DNA from: Demequina sp. B12
GTDB taxonomy: Bacteria; Actinomycetota; Actinomycetes; Actinomycetales; Demequinaceae
Direction: 5' to 3'
Assembly: GCF_028823635.1 (NCBI RefSeq)
Contig: NZ_JAPEHU010000001.1
Coordinates: 558,001-622,000 of the forward strand
Length of the DNA: 64,000 nucleotides
Notes under the pieces: generated by a model
What the model was told of the DNA's origin: nothing
The model's database searches: none
Seen by the model: only the letters and a program-made list of their open reading frames with translations
Made by a program: the position numbers and the translations under genes
Shown: piece after piece, positions 1-7,697 of the stretch
How positions within the stretch are numbered: position 1 is the stretch's first letter
Layout: each line of letters starts with the position of its first letter

Positions 1-86
1 GCCTGACCTCGTTCACGATCGAGGATGGTGAGCCGGTGGCGATGTCGTATGCGGAGCCGGCGGCCCATATCGAGGTGCCCACGTGA
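1..86 (+). CDS. C-terminal end of an upstream gene, possibly histidine phosphatase family
   Basis: An open frame enters from the left edge and stops at TGA 84-86, giving about 27 C-terminal residues that end in HIEVPT. The stop overlaps the GTG start of the next gene (GTGA), so it belongs to the cytochrome c maturation operon. In many actinobacteria a phosphoglycerate-mutase-like histidine phosphatase gene lies directly before the TlpA-ccdA-resB-ccsB genes. That is the only reason for the suggested family; no catalytic motif is visible in this fragment. Confidence 0.5.
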   Translation, partial: LTSFTIEDGEPVAMSYAEPAAHIEVPT

Positions 87-643
87 GGCGACATGCGCGG
101 CTGGTGATTCTTGCCGCGGTGGTGATCGCGGCGGTGTTGTGGTTGGCTGCGTGTGCTCCGGGTGAGGTGGCGAACTCGCCTGGTTACGTCAGTGGTGATG
201 GCACGGTGACGGAGTGGGCTGAGGACAGTCGTAGCGAGCCGTTGGAGTTGACGGGCACAGACTTTGAGGGCAACACGGTGGATGTTGCGGAGTATCGCGG
301 CCAGGTGGTGTTGGTGAACACCTGGTACGCGTCGTGCCCGCCGTGCCGTGCGGAGGCACCGGACTTGGTGGCGCTTGATGCGATGGAGGATGTCCAGCTC
401 ATTGGTGTGAACAGTCGGGACGATGCGGCGACGGCGCAGGCGTTTGAACGCACCTTTGAGGTGGAGTACCCGAGCATCGATGACGCTGACGGCCAGGCCA
501 TTGCACATATGCAGGGTTTGGTGTCGATCAATGCGGTGCCGACCACGCTGATCTTGGACCCGGAGGGCCGTGTTGCGGCACGCGCGGTGGGCCGGGTGGA
601 GCCGTCCACGCTTGAGGCGTTGGTTGAGGGTGCCCGTTCGTGA
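83..643 (+). CDS. TlpA/ResA-like thiol-disulfide lipoprotein
   Basis: This is a membrane-anchored extracytoplasmic thioredoxin-fold protein that probably keeps apocytochrome c heme-binding cysteines reduced. The 186-residue protein starts at GTG. It has a lipoprotein signal with lipobox LAAC (Cys24) and a thioredoxin active site CPPC at Cys85-Cys88, followed by a TlpA-like C-terminal half containing a cis-Pro region (AVPTT). Its start overlaps the preceding stop by four bases (GTGA), and its own stop overlaps ccdA the same way, so the genes are translationally coupled. CcdA would pass electrons to it across the membrane. Whether it acts only on cytochrome c substrates is inferred from context. 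Confidence 0.9.
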   Translation: MRRHARLVILAAVVIAAVLWLAACAPGEVANSPGYVSGDGTVTEWAEDSRSEPLELTGTDFEGNTVDVAEYRGQVVLVNTWYASCPPCRAEAPDLVALDAMEDVQLIGVNSRDDAATAQAFERTFEVEYPSIDDADGQAIAHMQGLVSINAVPTTLILDPEGRVAARAVGRVEPSTLEALVEGARS

Positions 644-1398
644 ACCTTGCTGCGGTGTCTTTCTCTGAGACGGTCCTGACGGGCTCGTTGTTGCTTGCTA
701 TCCCGATCGCGATGTTGGCGGGGTTGGTGAGCTTTGCGTCGCCGTGTGTGGTGCCGCTCGTTCCCGGATACCTGGGGTACGTGTCAGGCATGGCGGGGGC
801 CGATGCTGGGGGTAAGAAGTCGCGGCCGCGCCTGGTGTTGGGCGTGCTGTTGTTTGTGTTGGGTTTTTCTGCGGTGTTTGTGTTGCTGGCGATTGTGGTG
901 TCCGCTGCGGGTGCTGCGTTCCAAACTCGGCTGGACATCATTACGCGCGTGTTGGGTGTGCTGGTCATTTTGATGGGTTTGGCGTTCATGGGTGCCATGC
1001 CGTTCTTGCAAAATGAGCGCCGTCTCCACATCAATCCCAAGGCGGGCCTTGCTGGTGCGCCGTTGCTGGGTGTGGTGTTTGGGCTTGGCTGGGCGCCGTG
1101 CATCGGCCCTACGTTGTCCGCGGTGATTGCGCTGGGTTTGACTGAGGGGTCGGTGGGCCGCGGGGCGTTGTTGGGGGTGGCGTACTGCCTGGGGTTGGGT
1201 TTGCCGTTTTTGGGGATTGCGTTGTGGTTCGAGCGCTCGGGCAAGATGCTGAAGTGGTTGCGCAAGCATCGTCGTGGTTTGCAGATCTTCGGCGGCTCGA
1301 TGCTGGTGATTTTGGGTGTGATGTTGGTGACTGGCCTGTGGGGGACGTTGACGGGTCAGATGCAGGGTTGGATTGATTCGTTCTGGGTGGCGATCTGA
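640..1398 (+). CDS. ccdA: Cytochrome c biogenesis protein CcdA (DsbD-like transmembrane electron carrier)
   Basis: CcdA moves reducing equivalents from cytoplasmic thioredoxin across the membrane to the TlpA/ResA protein. The 252-residue protein has about six membrane segments. The two family cysteines are visible in the repeated motifs FASPCVVPLVPGY near the N-terminus and GWAPCIGPTLSAV in the middle, each with the flanking prolines typical of the family. The GTG start overlaps the TlpA stop. The next gene, resB, begins on the last base of its stop codon (TGATG). Length and topology are normal for CcdA. Confidence 0.95.
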   Translation: MNLAAVSFSETVLTGSLLLAIPIAMLAGLVSFASPCVVPLVPGYLGYVSGMAGADAGGKKSRPRLVLGVLLFVLGFSAVFVLLAIVVSAAGAAFQTRLDIITRVLGVLVILMGLAFMGAMPFLQNERRLHINPKAGLAGAPLLGVVFGLGWAPCIGPTLSAVIALGLTEGSVGRGALLGVAYCLGLGLPFLGIALWFERSGKMLKWLRKHRRGLQIFGGSMLVILGVMLVTGLWGTLTGQMQGWIDSFWVAI

Positions 1399-3032
1399 TG
1401 AGTGCCCGGCTGAAGCTCGACAACTATGCGTACCGCGATGTGCCGCGTTTGGGGGTGCGCGGGTGGTTGCGGTGGATGTGGCGTCAGGTGACGTCGATGC
1501 GTGTGGCCGTGATTTTGCTGATTCTGTTGGCGTTGGCGTCGATTCCGGGGTCGGTGTTGCCGCAGTGGCCGCAGAATGCGGGGGATACGCAGGCGTTTAT
1601 TGATGCGAACCCGTTCTGGGGTCCGTTGTTGGATGCGACTGGCTTCCTTGATGTGTTTGGGTCCGCCTGGTTTACGGCGATCTATCTGTTGCTGTTTGCG
1701 TCGCTGATTGGCTGCATTGTGCCCCGGGTGGGCGTGTATTGGCGTGAGTTGCGTGAGCCGGTTCCGGCGGCGCCTAGCCGGTTGGACCGTTACGAGCCGG
1801 TGGAGGTTGAGGCGGACTCCAGCGCTGAGTCCGTGGTGGACGCGGCGCGCCGGGAGCTTGAGGGCTCGGGGCCGTTCCGGTGGTTGACGCATTACCGTGT
1901 GCGCGTCGATGAGCGGGAGCGTAAGGCGCCCGATGCTGGCCGTGAGCTGGCGTTGTCCGCACACAAGGGGCATGTGCGTGAGTTGGGCAATCTGGTGTTC
2001 CATTTGTCGCTCATTGGGATTCTGTTGGCGGTTGCTGCGGGGTCGTTGCTGACGTATCGGGGGCAGGCGCTGATTGTGGAGGGGGACACGTTCACGAATG
2101 CTGTGGTGGCGTATGACTCGTATGAGTCGGGGGCGTTGTTCAGCGAGGACGATTTGGATCCGTGGACGTTGACGCTGGAGAGCTTTGAGGCGGAGTTTGG
2201 GCTGGATGGGAATCCGCTGGAGTTCACCGCGCATGCGGTGTTGACGGAGCCGGGGCAGGAGCCGCGGACTGTGGAGGCTCAGGTGAACCGGCCTATCCAG
2301 GTGGATGGCGCCAAGATCTACTTGCAGGGCAATGGGTATGCGCCGCGGTTCACGGTCGCTGATGGTGACGGCAATGTGGCGTTCCAGGGGGCGGTGCCGT
2401 TCTTGCCGCAGGACAGCGTGTATACGTCGACCGGCGTGATCAAGGTTCCGGATGTCACCAGTGGCGAGCAGTTGGGTTTCAAGGCGACTTTGTTGCCCAC
2501 GGAGGGATCCTCGGAGGCGGGCCCAGTGTCGTTGCACCCGGCGCCGGGTAACCCGGTGATCTATCTGCAGGCCTACACCGGTGATTTGGGCCTTGATGCG
2601 GGGGTGCCGCAGAACGTGTACCAGCTCGATGAGTCGCAGCTGAGTCCGGTTCGTGGCGATGACGGCAATCCGTTGTTGGTGCGGATGGAACTGGGGGAGA
2701 CCATCTCGTTGCCGGATGGCTTGGGCACGGTGACGTGGGAGGAGATGCCGCGGTTTGCGGCGTTCGATCTGCGCCGTGACCCTACGTTGCCGTGGCTGTT
2801 GGTGGCGTCTATTGGCGCGCTGGTGGGTTTGGCGATGAGCTTGTTTGGTTCGCGCCGGCGCTTGTGGCTGGTGGCGGCGGTGGCGCCGCCTGCGGGCCGG
2901 AAGACTACAGTGGTCACCGCTGCCGCGTGGGCTCCCGCGCATGACACTGCCGTGCATGAGGACCTTGAGGCTCTCGTGGCACAGGCAACCGGAACTCTCA
3001 TCTTGGTCAAGACACCCCCGGAGGACTCATGA
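1398..3032 (+). CDS. resB: Cytochrome c biogenesis protein ResB
   Basis: ResB is the Ccs1 partner of CcsB in System II heme export and ligation. The 544-residue protein has an N-terminal pair of membrane helices, another helix around residue 200 (LVFHLSLIGILLAVAAGSLL), a large extracytoplasmic domain, and a final helix near residue 470 (WLLVASIGALVGLAMSLF). A cytoplasmic tail of roughly 60 residues follows. This arrangement is the family norm. It starts on the ccdA stop (TGATG) and its stop overlaps the ccsB start (ATGA), so stoichiometric co-translation with CcsB is likely. Confidence 0.95.
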   Translation: MSARLKLDNYAYRDVPRLGVRGWLRWMWRQVTSMRVAVILLILLALASIPGSVLPQWPQNAGDTQAFIDANPFWGPLLDATGFLDVFGSAWFTAIYLLLFASLIGCIVPRVGVYWRELREPVPAAPSRLDRYEPVEVEADSSAESVVDAARRELEGSGPFRWLTHYRVRVDERERKAPDAGRELALSAHKGHVRELGNLVFHLSLIGILLAVAAGSLLTYRGQALIVEGDTFTNAVVAYDSYESGALFSEDDLDPWTLTLESFEAEFGLDGNPLEFTAHAVLTEPGQEPRTVEAQVNRPIQVDGAKIYLQGNGYAPRFTVADGDGNVAFQGAVPFLPQDSVYTSTGVIKVPDVTSGEQLGFKATLLPTEGSSEAGPVSLHPAPGNPVIYLQAYTGDLGLDAGVPQNVYQLDESQLSPVRGDDGNPLLVRMELGETISLPDGLGTVTWEEMPRFAAFDLRRDPTLPWLLVASIGALVGLAMSLFGSRRRLWLVAAVAPPAGRKTTVVTAAAWAPAHDTAVHEDLEALVAQATGTLILVKTPPEDS

Positions 3033-4024
3033 CCGCCCAGGAACTGAGCTGGCTTGCGTTGTGGGGTGCCACAGCGTTGTATGCGATCGCGATGGTCGCG
3101 TCATCGATTCATCTGGCGCGCGTGGCAGATGCCAAGACCCAGGCGAAGGCGCTGGCCGCCACGGCCACGAGTAGCGCCGATGCTGATGTGAGTGGCGCAC
3201 AGGGCCTCACCGGGGATAGCGCCGCCGGTAGTGCGTCGGGCACGGCTGGCGCGTCCAGTGCTGTGCGGGTGCGGAGTAAGGCCTCGGGCATTGCTGCGTC
3301 GACGACTCTTGTGGGTGCGGTGCTGAACGGTGTGGGTGTCATTGCGCGCGGGTTTGAGTCCGGGCATGTCCCGTGGTCCACGATGTACGAGTACACGATC
3401 ACTGGCACGTGGGTTGCGGTGGTGGTGTTCCTGATCGTGCAACGCAAGCGTGACGTGTCGTACTTGGCGCCTGGTGTTACTGGTTTTGGCACGATCGCCC
3501 TGGGTTTGGGTATGACGGTGCTGTACGCGCAGTCGACGGGTTTGCAGCCTGCGTTGCAGAGTTTCTGGCTGGTCATTCACGTGTCGATCGCAATTATCGC
3601 GACGGGCATTTTTGTAGTGGGTGCGGTCGCGACGGTGCTGCAGTTGTGGCGCGATTACCGCGACTCGGGTAGCGCGTTCTTGCAGAAGTGGACGTGGCTG
3701 GAAGCGGTGCCCACGCCCGCCAAGTTGGAGGCGCTTGCGTTCCGCCTACATGCTGTGGGTTTTGTGTTGTGGACCTTCACTGTGATGGCGGGCGCCGTGT
3801 GGGCGGAGCACGCGTGGGGCCGCTATTGGGGTTGGGACCCCAAGGAAGTGTGGTCCTTTGTCATTTGGGTGATTTACGCTGCCTACTTGCACGCCCGCAC
3901 CACGCAGGGGTGGGCTGGACGGCGTAGCGCCTACTTGGCTTTGATCGGTTTTGTGGCACTCATCATGAACTTCACTGTGGTCAACCTGGTGTTCCAGGGG
4001 CTGCACAGCTATGCGGGGGTCTGA
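3029..4024 (+). CDS. ccsB: System II cytochrome c synthase subunit CcsB/CcsA
   Basis: This is the heme-handling subunit of the System II cytochrome c synthase. The 331-residue polytopic protein carries the tryptophan-rich heme motif WGRYWGWDPKEVW near residue 270. The conserved histidines lie in or beside the flanking helices (VIHVS, AEHAWG). A hydrophilic Ala/Ser/Gly-rich insertion at about residues 45-80 follows the first helix and is probably a loop of low conservation. It overlaps resB by four bases. The glycosyltransferase that follows starts 7 bases after its stop. Confidence 0.95.
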   Translation: MTAQELSWLALWGATALYAIAMVASSIHLARVADAKTQAKALAATATSSADADVSGAQGLTGDSAAGSASGTAGASSAVRVRSKASGIAASTTLVGAVLNGVGVIARGFESGHVPWSTMYEYTITGTWVAVVVFLIVQRKRDVSYLAPGVTGFGTIALGLGMTVLYAQSTGLQPALQSFWLVIHVSIAIIATGIFVVGAVATVLQLWRDYRDSGSAFLQKWTWLEAVPTPAKLEALAFRLHAVGFVLWTFTVMAGAVWAEHAWGRYWGWDPKEVWSFVIWVIYAAYLHARTTQGWAGRRSAYLALIGFVALIMNFTVVNLVFQGLHSYAGV

Positions 4025-4031
4025 TTCACGT

Positions 4032-5144
4032 ATGAAGATTGCGTTCGTTCTGGACGATTCCATTGACCGGCCGGACGGGGTTCAACAGTATGTGTTGACT
4101 CTGGGGGCGTTCATGGAGCGTGCGGGCCATGAGGTGCACTATGTGTGCTCGGAGGCCACCCGGACGGACGTGACGGTGCATTCGTTGGCGCGCAATGTGG
4201 GGGTGACGTTTAACGGCAATGGTTTGCGGATTCCGTTGCCGACGTCTCGCAAGGATTTGCGTGCGTTCCTTGATGAGCAGCGTTATGACGTGATCCACGT
4301 GCAGATCCCGCATTCGCCGCTGTTTGCGTCCCGAGTCGTGGATGAGGCGCGTGCGGTTCAGGGCCGCACGGTCCGGATCGTGGGCACGTTCCACATCCTT
4401 CCTGACGGCCGTGTTTCCGAGTATGGGACGCGACTGTTGGGCCGTATTCAGCGCCGCAACTTGGCGCGGTTTGATGCGTTCTGCGCGGTGTCGCCGCCGG
4501 CGGTGGAGTTTGCGCGCCGTGCCTTCGGCATTGAGGCGCAGGTGATTCCCTGCTCTATCGATACGTCCGCGTTTGCGGGCGCTGAGGCGGCGCCGCGGGA
4601 CGGTGACCGTGTGCGCATCGTCTTCTTGGGCAGGCTCGTGGAACGTAAGGGTGCTGCGGAACTGATCGCGGCCCTGGCCACGTTGCCCCCTGAGGTGCGG
4701 GACCGGCTTGAGGTGCGCATCGGCGGTAAAGGGCCGATGCTGGACCTCCTCACCACAGCCGTCGCCCACGCGGGGCTAGAGAACGTGGTGCACCTTGACG
4801 GGTTTGTGTCGGAAGAGGACAAGCCTGGCTATTACGCCAGCGCAGACCTTGCCGTGTTCCCGGCTACCGGTGGCGAGAGCTTTGGCATTGTGCTTATTGA
4901 GGCGATGGCCTCCGGGGCGGGCGTAGTGTTTGGCGGGGCGAACCCGGGGTATCTGTCGGTGCTTGGCGACCGGCCGGAGGTGTCCGTTGACGCCACGGAC
5001 ACTGCAGCATTCGCGGCGGCGCTGACCCGGCTCATTGAGGACGATGCTCTGCGCGCGGAACTCCACGCGGAACAAGCCGAGCGGGTGCAACGCTTTGACG
5101 TGCAGACCGTGGGCGCACAAATCCTGGACCTTTACGGCGCTTAG
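4032..5144 (+). CDS. GT4 family glycosyltransferase (PimA-like)
   Basis: This is a GT-B fold retaining glycosyltransferase of 370 residues. The N-terminal domain begins MKIAFVLDD and has the GVQQYV loop seen in actinobacterial phosphatidylinositol mannosyltransferases. The C-terminal domain contains the donor-site signature ESFGIVLIEAM, the EX7E motif of GT4. An earlier in-frame ATG at 4011 lies inside ccsB; ATG 4032 is preferred because family members begin with the beta strand MKIAFV. It probably shares a transcript with ccsB. The sugar and acceptor cannot be told from sequence, and a mannosyl or glucosyl transfer to a membrane lipid is only one option. Confidence 0.88.
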   Translation: MKIAFVLDDSIDRPDGVQQYVLTLGAFMERAGHEVHYVCSEATRTDVTVHSLARNVGVTFNGNGLRIPLPTSRKDLRAFLDEQRYDVIHVQIPHSPLFASRVVDEARAVQGRTVRIVGTFHILPDGRVSEYGTRLLGRIQRRNLARFDAFCAVSPPAVEFARRAFGIEAQVIPCSIDTSAFAGAEAAPRDGDRVRIVFLGRLVERKGAAELIAALATLPPEVRDRLEVRIGGKGPMLDLLTTAVAHAGLENVVHLDGFVSEEDKPGYYASADLAVFPATGGESFGIVLIEAMASGAGVVFGGANPGYLSVLGDRPEVSVDATDTAAFAAALTRLIEDDALRAELHAEQAERVQRFDVQTVGAQILDLYGA

Positions 5145-5160
5145 CGCGCCGGCGTGTCCG

Positions 5161-5166
5161 TAGAGT
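5161..5166 (+). promoter_or_regulatory. -10 element TAGAGT of a leaderless promoter for the SIS gene
   Basis: TAGAGT matches the TANNNT consensus and ends six bases before ATG 5173. The predicted first transcribed base therefore coincides with the start codon. There is no Shine-Dalgarno sequence in front of this ATG. Confidence 0.6.
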
Positions 5167-5172
5167 GGACGT

Positions 5173-5922
5173 ATGCCTGACACCTCCGCCGACGCCGTAT
5201 CCGCTAGCCCGCTGAACCCGGAAGGCGCGGGTGCGCGCTATCTGGCTGCCGTGACCTCCATGCTGGAGGAGGCCGCCGTTGCAGAGTCTGCTGCCATGTC
5301 CGCGGCGGCGGAAGCCATCGCATCGGCCCTCCTTCAGGGCGGAACGTTGCACGCGTTTGGCTCCGGCCACTCCACCATCATCAGCGAAGAGGTCTTCTAC
5401 CGCGCGGGTGGGCTCAAAGCGGTGCGGCCATTGTTTTTTGAAGGTCTCATGCTGCATGGTTCCAACCGGCTCGCCACCCAGTTAGAACGGATCTCCGGGC
5501 TTGCGGAGAAACTGCTCGATGACCACGGCGTGGAGGCGGGCGACGTGCTGATCGTCGCGTCGAACTCAGGCGGCAACGCGGTGTCCGTGGAAGCGGTTCA
5601 GGAGGCACGCAAGCGCGGTCTCACCACGATTGCGGTGACGTCTGTGGGCCACGCCACCTCGCCCGCAGCACGTCCCACGCCCCACCCCAAACTCCACGAA
5701 GTCGCTGACATTGTGCTCGACAACCACGGCGTCGTAGGCGATGCCGCGGTGCCGGTGGAAGTCGCTGGCACTCGTGTGGGGCCCACCTCGACCGTGGTGG
5801 GGGCGGCGTTGGTGAACGCGGTCGTGGCAGAAGCCATTGAGCGGGCGGCGTCCCGCGGCTGGACCCCGGACCTGTGGGTGTCGAGCGCGCTCGCGATTGG
5901 TGACGCCGCAAACGCGTCTTAG
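5173..5922 (+). CDS. SIS-domain sugar isomerase-like protein (UPF0309 type)
   Basis: This 249-residue cytoplasmic protein is a single SIS (sugar isomerase) domain. The phosphosugar-binding signatures are visible as GSGHSTIISEE near residue 63 and a Ser-rich loop VASNSGGNAVSVE near residue 128. An Ala-rich helix precedes them. Family members bind phosphorylated amino sugars, for example in N-acetylmuramate or hexosamine metabolism. No associated kinase, etherase or transporter is beside it here, so the substrate is unknown. It appears to be monocistronic with a leaderless start. Confidence 0.85.
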   Translation: MPDTSADAVSASPLNPEGAGARYLAAVTSMLEEAAVAESAAMSAAAEAIASALLQGGTLHAFGSGHSTIISEEVFYRAGGLKAVRPLFFEGLMLHGSNRLATQLERISGLAEKLLDDHGVEAGDVLIVASNSGGNAVSVEAVQEARKRGLTTIAVTSVGHATSPAARPTPHPKLHEVADIVLDNHGVVGDAAVPVEVAGTRVGPTSTVVGAALVNAVVAEAIERAASRGWTPDLWVSSALAIGDAANAS

Positions 5923-5949
5923 CCCGCGGAGTTGTTGCAGGCGGGAGGC

Positions 5950-6225
5950 CTAGTCGTCGTTTTTGCGACGTTCCTGTTGGCGTAGCCACCGCAGGTAGTC
6001 GGGGTCGTCGTCCGGGGCCTTCTGGCGGGGTTCGGAGGTGCCGCCGCGGCCGCGCATCTGCAACCCAATCCAGATCAGCGCACCCAAGTAGGGGGCCAAG
6101 ATGATGATCGCGATCCAGGCCGTCCGGTGGAGGCCAAAGTACTCCTGCTTGCCGCGGTTGAGGACGTCCGTGACCGCATAGGCCGCGAGCACGATGTACA
6201 GACCAAACAGCAGGAGGTAACGCAT
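5950..6225 (-). CDS. PLDc_N domain small membrane protein (copy 1)
   Basis: This 91-residue membrane protein has two hydrophobic helices (residues about 3-20 and 33-52) and a charged C-terminal tail ending in QQERRKNDD. The pattern matches the phospholipase D N-terminal (PLDc_N) family of small proteins, whose function is unknown. ATG 6225 is chosen over TTG 6228 because a TAGAAT -10 element lies six bases upstream of it. A paralogue with the same PDDDPxYLxWLxxQERR tail lies directly upstream at 6235-6519, so the pair is a tandem duplication. Confidence 0.8.
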   Translation of the reverse strand: MRYLLLFGLYIVLAAYAVTDVLNRGKQEYFGLHRTAWIAIIILAPYLGALIWIGLQMRGRGGTSEPRQKAPDDDPDYLRWLRQQERRKNDD

Positions 6226-6231
6226 CAACTC

Positions 6232-6237
6232 ATTCTA
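6232..6237 (-). promoter_or_regulatory. -10 element TAGAAT for PLDc_N copy 1
   Basis: On the minus strand TAGAAT is followed by six bases and then ATG 6225. Its TAG is also the stop codon of the upstream paralogue, so one triplet serves as both stop and promoter core. Confidence 0.55.
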
Positions 6238-6519
6238 GTCGTTGCCCAGCTTGCGGCGGCGCTCCTGCTCGTTGAGCCAAATGAGGTACTGGGGGTCGTC
6301 GTCCGGTGCCATGGGGCGGGGCTGGGGGCGGCTACGGCCAGTGCCGCGGGTGAACTTCAGAATGATCCACACTAGTGCGCCGATGTACGGGAATAGCAGG
6401 ATGATCACAATCCACGCCCACTTGGGGACACCGTGGGGTGAGGGCTCGGGATGCTGCACTGCGTCCGCGACACAGTAGGCAGTAATCACTACGTACAGGA
6501 TGAACGGAAGCGCGCGCAC
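6235..6519 (-). CDS. PLDc_N domain small membrane protein (copy 2)
   Basis: This is a 94-residue paralogue of the downstream gene. It begins VRALPFILYVV and has two membrane helices (about 3-20 and 34-54), a Pro/Arg-rich linker and the charged tail WLNEQERRRK. GTG 6519 is chosen because a TACAGT -10 lies six bases upstream and because other PLDc_N proteins begin at the same point. It ends nine bases before copy 1. No enzymatic residues are present, and a role in membrane stress or as an anchor would be speculation. Confidence 0.78.
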   Translation of the reverse strand: MRALPFILYVVITAYCVADAVQHPEPSPHGVPKWAWIVIILLFPYIGALVWIILKFTRGTGRSRPQPRPMAPDDDPQYLIWLNEQERRRKLGND

Positions 6520-6525
6520 AGGCAC

Positions 6526-6545
6526 ACTGTAGCCCCACGTACCCT
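6526..6545. promoter_or_regulatory. Head-to-head leaderless promoters (PLDc_N copy 2 / DUF4229)
   Basis: Only 33 bases separate the two start codons. On the minus strand TACAGT (6526-6531) ends six bases before GTG 6519. On the plus strand TACCCT (6540-6545) ends seven bases before ATG 6553. Each -35 region must fall in or near the other gene. Confidence 0.5.
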
Positions 6546-6552
6546 TATACGC

Positions 6553-6816
6553 ATGAGGATTCTTGCCTATTGGGCTGCACGCACGGGTATTTTCTTTGCC
6601 GTGGTGGGTGTGCTGTACCTGGTCGGCTGGTTCGACATCATCTCTGTGATTGCCGCGTTTTTCATCGCCTGGATGATTTCTTACCTGGCCTTGGATGGTT
6701 TGCGCCGTCAGGCCGGGCAGCAGATGGAAGGCGTCATTGACCGCTCGCAGCGGGGGATCCGCACACTTGATGCGGAAGAGGACGCGGAGATCGGCGACGG
6801 GCAGGACAAGCGCTAA
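6553..6816 (+). CDS. DUF4229 small membrane protein
   Basis: This 87-residue protein has two hydrophobic helices (about residues 10-27 and 30-48) followed by a charged cytoplasmic tail. The length and the layout LAYWAARTGIFF then YLALDGLRRQ match the DUF4229 family, which often lies beside menA in actinobacteria. The start at 6553 fits a leaderless promoter. Its last four bases overlap the convergent menA stop. Function is unknown; linkage to menA suggests a membrane role near menaquinone synthesis, which is inference only. Confidence 0.8.
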   Translation: MRILAYWAARTGIFFAVVGVLYLVGWFDIISVIAAFFIAWMISYLALDGLRRQAGQQMEGVIDRSQRGIRTLDAEEDAEIGDGQDKR

Positions 6817-7697
6817 AGCGCGAGCGCCACTCCCAGCAGCAGCCCATAGGCGAGTCCCACGCCAGAGATCGCGCTGAAGATCACCTTCATCGACACTTTC
6901 TCTGCGCCAATCCGCATGCCGCCCGCGATCAGCAGGCTGGGTAGTGCCACCACGGTCGCAATGAGTGCCCACGGGTGTGCGAACGCGACCACCACGGCAC
7001 ACACCACAGGCAGCAGGACCGATGCCACAAAGAGCCGGCGTGCCCGGGGCACGCCCCACTTCACGGCCAGGGTGAGTTTGCCGGTGACGGCATCCGTGTC
7101 AGCGTCGCGGATGTTGTTCACCAGGAGCAGTGCCACGGCGTACAGGCCCACACCGGTCGAGGCGATCACGGCCCACCACGTGATGGAGGCGTCGCCTGAG
7201 AATGCAGTCTGGGTGAGCATGGTGCCCAGCACAGCCACGGGACCAAAGAAAATGAAGACGCTGACTTCACCCCAGCCGGCATACCCATAGGGCCGCGTAG
7301 TGCCGGTGTACGTCCAGGCCGCAACAATCGCGACCGCACCCACGAGCAGCAGCCACCACGTTCCGGTGATCGCGACCAGGGTCAGACCCAACACGCCAGC
7401 CACCCCAAACGACACGAACGCAGCACGCTTCACCGCCGTGGGAGTGGCGCGGCCCGTGGCGACCAGACGGTCCGGGCCAATGCGGTCCATGTCAGTGCCA
7501 CGGATACCGTCCGAGTAGTCGTTGCCGTAGTTCGAGGCCACTTGGAGTGCCACGGCAACGCCCAGAGCAAGCAACGCTGGGATGAACGCAAAACCGTCGA
7601 CCGCAGCGGCAGCACCGCTACCGACCGCCACGGCAGAGATCGACGTCCACAGGGTGCGGGGACGGGCTCCGTCGATCCAGTCTTGGGTGGTCGTCAT
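6813..7697 (-). CDS. menA: 1,4-dihydroxy-2-naphthoate polyprenyltransferase MenA
   Basis: MenA attaches the polyprenyl tail to 1,4-dihydroxy-2-naphthoate to give demethylmenaquinone. The 294-residue UbiA-superfamily membrane protein has eight to nine helices. Both Asp-rich motifs are visible: NYGNDYSDGIRG near residue 57, which binds the prenyl diphosphate through Mg2+, and NNIRDADTDAVTGK near residue 190. It follows menE with a four-base overlap and is presumably co-transcribed from the menE promoter. The polyprenyl donor could come from the synthase at 48473-49468. Confidence 0.95.
   Translation of the reverse strand: MTTTQDWIDGARPRTLWTSISAVAVGSGAAAAVDGFAFIPALLALGVAVALQVASNYGNDYSDGIRGTDMDRIGPDRLVATGRATPTAVKRAAFVSFGVAGVLGLTLVAITGTWWLLLVGAVAIVAAWTYTGTTRPYGYAGWGEVSVFIFFGPVAVLGTMLTQTAFSGDASITWWAVIASTGVGLYAVALLLVNNIRDADTDAVTGKLTLAVKWGVPRARRLFVASVLLPVVCAVVVAFAHPWALIATVVALPSLLIAGGMRIGAEKVSMKVIFSAISGVGLAYGLLLGVALAL

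Noticed and set aside
528..1265. 245-codon minus-strand frame opposite ccdA
   Set aside because: Pro/Asn/Thr-rich antisense shadow; ccdA has both conserved cysteine motifs and couples to its neighbours.
1356..2957. 533-codon minus-strand frame opposite resB
   Set aside because: Arg/His/Pro/Gln-rich shadow of a high-GC gene; no start signal, and resB on the other strand has clear family features.
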